Of a stretch of 64,000 nt of DNA, positions 61,988 through 64,000 are shown in pieces. This DNA is from Lacticaseibacillus zeae DSM 20178 = KCTC 3804 (GTDB taxonomy: Bacteria; Bacillota; Bacilli; Lactobacillales; Lactobacillaceae). Where the stretch lies: assembly GCF_000260435.1 (NCBI RefSeq), contig NZ_BACQ01000007.1, forward strand, positions 1-64,000, given 5' to 3'. Each line of letters opens with the position of its first letter. Within the stretch, counting starts at the first letter, position 1. The translations under genes and the position numbers were made by a program. The notes under the pieces are model-generated. The model searched no databases and was not told the origin of the DNA. It was given only the letters and a program-made list of their open reading frames with translations.

Positions 61988-62817
61988 TGGAAAAAGTCAA
62001 AAAAGAACGGGTCGATGTCCTGCTGGTTGAGCAAGGGCTGTTCGAATCGCGTGAACAGGCCAAACGTTCAGTCATGGCTGGTGAGGTCTATGATCAGAAC
62101 AATCAGCGCTTGGACAAGCCCGGTGTCAAGATCCCAGGCGACGCGATTTTGCACGTGAAAGGCAAAAAAATGCCGTATGTCAGTCGCGGCGGGCTCAAAC
62201 TGGCAAAAGCCTTGAAATCGTTCCACCTTGATTTAACCGGCAAAACGGTTTTGGATATCGGTGCATCAACGGGCGGTTTCACTGACGTTGCGTTACAAAA
62301 CGGTGCCAAGATGAGCTATGCCTTGGATGTCGGCTATAATCAGTTGGCGTGGAAATTACGCGAAGATCCGCGGGTCAAAGTGATGGAACGCGTGAATTTT
62401 CGCTACAGCAAGCCAGAAGATTTTACTGACGGCCCGGTTGAATTTGCGATGACGGATGTTAGCTTTATTTCATTAAAATTGATTTTACCGCCACTAAAAG
62501 CGATTCTGATTCCCGATGGCCACGCGGTTGCGTTAATTAAACCGCAATTTGAAGCGGGACCTGCTCATGTCGGCAAGCATGGCATTGTCCGTGATCCTCA
62601 GGTGCATCGCGATGTTTTAAAGATGATTGTCGATTTTGCCAGTGCGAATGGTTACAACGTTTTGGGATTAGACTATAGTCCGATTAAAGGCGGAGAAGGC
62701 AACATTGAATTTTTAATTCATTTGCAAAATGCCGAGCAAACGCCGGGCAAGGTCGCGCCCACTGTGGATATTGAGGCAACATTGAAGGCTGCTTATGCCG
62801 AATTAAAACGCCCTTAA
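61987..62817 (+). CDS. tlyA: TlyA family rRNA 2'-O-methyltransferase
   Basis: A 276-aa protein: an N-terminal S4 RNA-binding domain (RVDVLLVEQGLFESREQAKRSVMAGEV in parts, about 6-65) and an FtsJ/RrmJ-like methyltransferase (TVLDIGASTGGFTDVALQNGA, YALDVGYNQLAWKLR, DVSFISLKLILPP). The TlyA family (B. subtilis YqxC) methylates 16S/23S rRNA ribose in actinobacteria; the Firmicute target is not certain. Located, as usual, before argR-recN. Confidence 0.93.
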   Translation: MEKVKKERVDVLLVEQGLFESREQAKRSVMAGEVYDQNNQRLDKPGVKIPGDAILHVKGKKMPYVSRGGLKLAKALKSFHLDLTGKTVLDIGASTGGFTDVALQNGAKMSYALDVGYNQLAWKLREDPRVKVMERVNFRYSKPEDFTDGPVEFAMTDVSFISLKLILPPLKAILIPDGHAVALIKPQFEAGPAHVGKHGIVRDPQVHRDVLKMIVDFASANGYNVLGLDYSPIKGGEGNIEFLIHLQNAEQTPGKVAPTVDIEATLKAAYAELKRP

Positions 62818-62919
62818 TGTATATTTATGCAAAACCGTGGCAACCCTGCGATGCATGCGCTATGCTAGAGCTAAAGCATTCTGAGCCACTAGAATGCCAT
62901 TTTTAACAGAGGTGAGCAT

Positions 62920-63372
62920 ATGCGCAAGCGTGAACGACAAGCAACCATTCAGCGGTTAATTCGGGATGAGCCCATTGAGCGGCAAGAAGACTTGGTGGCG
63001 CGTCTTAACGACCTGAACATTCCGGTAACCCAAGCAACTATTTCACGCGACATCAAAGAAATGCAGTTGATTAAAGTGCCAGCAGGGGAAGGCCACTATC
63101 GCTACAGTATGCCAGTTGAAAAGCAGCTTCCGGCAACTGACAAATTGAAGCGGACGCTTGTAACGGCGATGAAGTGGGGCGAAGCCATGGATAACTTTGT
63201 CCATTTAGCCTTGTTACCGGGGACGGCGGCAGCAGTTGAAACGTTAATTGAGCAGTTAGATGATCAACGGATTTTTGCAACGATTAGTGGTGATGCATCG
63301 ATTCTGATTATTTGTCGGTCGGCGCAATATGCGTCAGCAGTGTTGTCTGAACTTGAGGCAATGGTGGGGTGA
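62920..63372 (+). CDS. argR: Arginine repressor family regulator
   Basis: A 150-aa ArgR/AhrC-type regulator. The N-terminal winged helix (RQEDLVARLNDLNIPVTQATISRDIKEM, about 21-48 in parts) recognises ARG boxes; the C-terminal domain hexamerises and binds arginine. The arginine-binding GDD motif reads G-D125-A126 here, so one of two conserved Asp residues is missing. AGAGGTGAG upstream. The 102-base gap before it shows no gene; recN follows after 4 bases. Lactobacilli often have two ArgR paralogues. Confidence 0.93.
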   Translation: MRKRERQATIQRLIRDEPIERQEDLVARLNDLNIPVTQATISRDIKEMQLIKVPAGEGHYRYSMPVEKQLPATDKLKRTLVTAMKWGEAMDNFVHLALLPGTAAAVETLIEQLDDQRIFATISGDASILIICRSAQYASAVLSELEAMVG

Positions 63373-63376
63373 AGTA

Positions 63377-64000
63377 ATGTTACAAGAGTTAGCAATTCAT
63401 GATTTTGCCATCATTGACAACCTGGCATTGAGTTTTCAGCCGGGGATGACGGCGCTTACAGGAGAAACCGGTGCCGGGAAGTCAATCATTATTGATGCAG
63501 TTGGTCTGCTTGCCGGTGGGCGCGGATCAGTGGACTTCATTCGGACCGGCACCGCCAAAGCCAGCTTGGAGGGTTTGTTTGACGCGCAAGCAAATCCGGC
63601 TACTGAAGCCAAATTGCAGGCATACGGGGTCATGGATCCGGATCAAAAAGACACGGTCTTATTACAGCGGGAACTATTCCGCAGTGGACGTAATGTTTGC
63701 CGCGTCAATGGACATTTGGTGAATACTGCAACGTTAAAAGCTATCGGCGAGACGCTAGTCGACATTCATGGTCAAAACGAACATCAGCAGTTAATGCATT
63801 CCGAAACGCACTTAGGTTTGTTGGATGCCTTTGCTGGGGATGATTTGCTGAAAATTCGGCAACAGTATGCCGAGGTTTATCACAATTACCAACACACCTT
63901 ACAGGCCGTCAAGCAAAAACAGGCAAACGAACAGGAATGGGCACAACGGCTGGATATGCTGAAATTCCAGGTTAATGAAATTCAAAGTGCAGATCTGCAT
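63377..64000 (+). CDS. recN: DNA repair protein RecN (5' part; cut by the window end)
   Basis: SMC-like ATPase recruited early to double-strand breaks. 208 codons are visible and the frame is open to the last base. The N-terminus LQELAIHDFAIIDNLALSF and Walker A GETGAGKS (29-36) are diagnostic, followed by RNVCRVNG and the Q-loop region DIHGQNEHQQLM and the beginning of the coiled coil. ATG 63377 lies 4 bases after argR, the conserved argR-recN order. Confidence 0.95.
   Translation, partial: MLQELAIHDFAIIDNLALSFQPGMTALTGETGAGKSIIIDAVGLLAGGRGSVDFIRTGTAKASLEGLFDAQANPATEAKLQAYGVMDPDQKDTVLLQRELFRSGRNVCRVNGHLVNTATLKAIGETLVDIHGQNEHQQLMHSETHLGLLDAFAGDDLLKIRQQYAEVYHNYQHTLQAVKQKQANEQEWAQRLDMLKFQVNEIQSADLH

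Noticed and set aside
1-64000. Prophage, integrated plasmid, IS element or CRISPR array
   Set aside because: No integrase, transposase, phage structural gene, direct-repeat array or cas gene was found; gene order is that of a core chromosome.

Overview
This is a stretch of chromosome from a low-to-moderate-GC Firmicute, most likely a lactic acid bacterium of the Lacticaseibacillus casei/paracasei/rhamnosus group. The assignment rests on recognition of gene content and order: thrS next to infC-rpmI-rplT, the yqeG-yqeH-yhbY-nadD-yqeK-rsfS cluster, glnRA, an intracellular PepX, a LiaFSR system, a DUF3042-type small protein, leader-controlled ribosomal protein operons and a tRNA-Phe T-box. No database search was run. 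Almost everything is housekeeping core genome. There is no prophage, IS element, CRISPR array or rRNA in the window.

Layout. 0-10 kb: a palindromic repeat, thrS, a histidine phosphatase, an SseB-family pair, the infC-rpmI-rplT operon with an L20-type leader, a LOG-family gene, and a four-gene leftward cluster (two VOC dioxygenase-like proteins, an alpha/beta hydrolase, a quinone-oxidoreductase-like MDR enzyme) resembling Bacillus mhq quinone-detoxification genes. 10-16 kb: the ribosome-assembly/NAD/tRNA-modification cluster yqeG to yceD. 16-21.4 kb: a Phd/RelE-type toxin-antitoxin pair, gnd, and an OmpR-type two-component system. 21.4-22 kb: a gene-free block with a branched, GC-rich, structured DNA/RNA element. 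22-33 kb: yidC2, acylphosphatase, an rRNA methyltransferase, an HD protein, an HxlR regulator, T-box-pheS-pheT, mltG-udk-greA. 32-35 kb: liaFSR plus a cysteine-free HesB-like protein. 35-45 kb: YfhO-type membrane protein, class B PBP, rhomboid-yqgQ-glcK-rhodanese, DUF3042, miaA, a PLP lyase. 45-54 kb: ornithine-type decarboxylase, glnRA, pepX, an ABC exporter, tRNA-Arg(UCU), and a second copy of the palindromic repeat. 54-64 kb: small ORFs, rplU-prp-rpmA with an L21-type leader, pepP-efp-asp23-nusB, folD-xseA-xseB-ispA-tlyA-argR-recN (recN cut by the window end).

The most notable observations are: (1) the threonyl-tRNA synthetase has lost all four residues of its proofreading site (the positions of E. 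coli H73, H77, C182 and H186 hold Q, F, E and L) although the catalytic domain looks intact; (2) a 119-bp hairpin-forming element is present at both ends of a 54-kb interval in opposite orientation, 117/119 identical; (3) a roughly 190-bp branched inverted-repeat element lies in the largest gene-free gap; (4) infC starts at ATA; (5) several proteins carry degenerate active sites (rhodanese Cys to Asp, HesB-like without any Cys, ArgR GDD to GDA). No clearly new multi-gene system was found.
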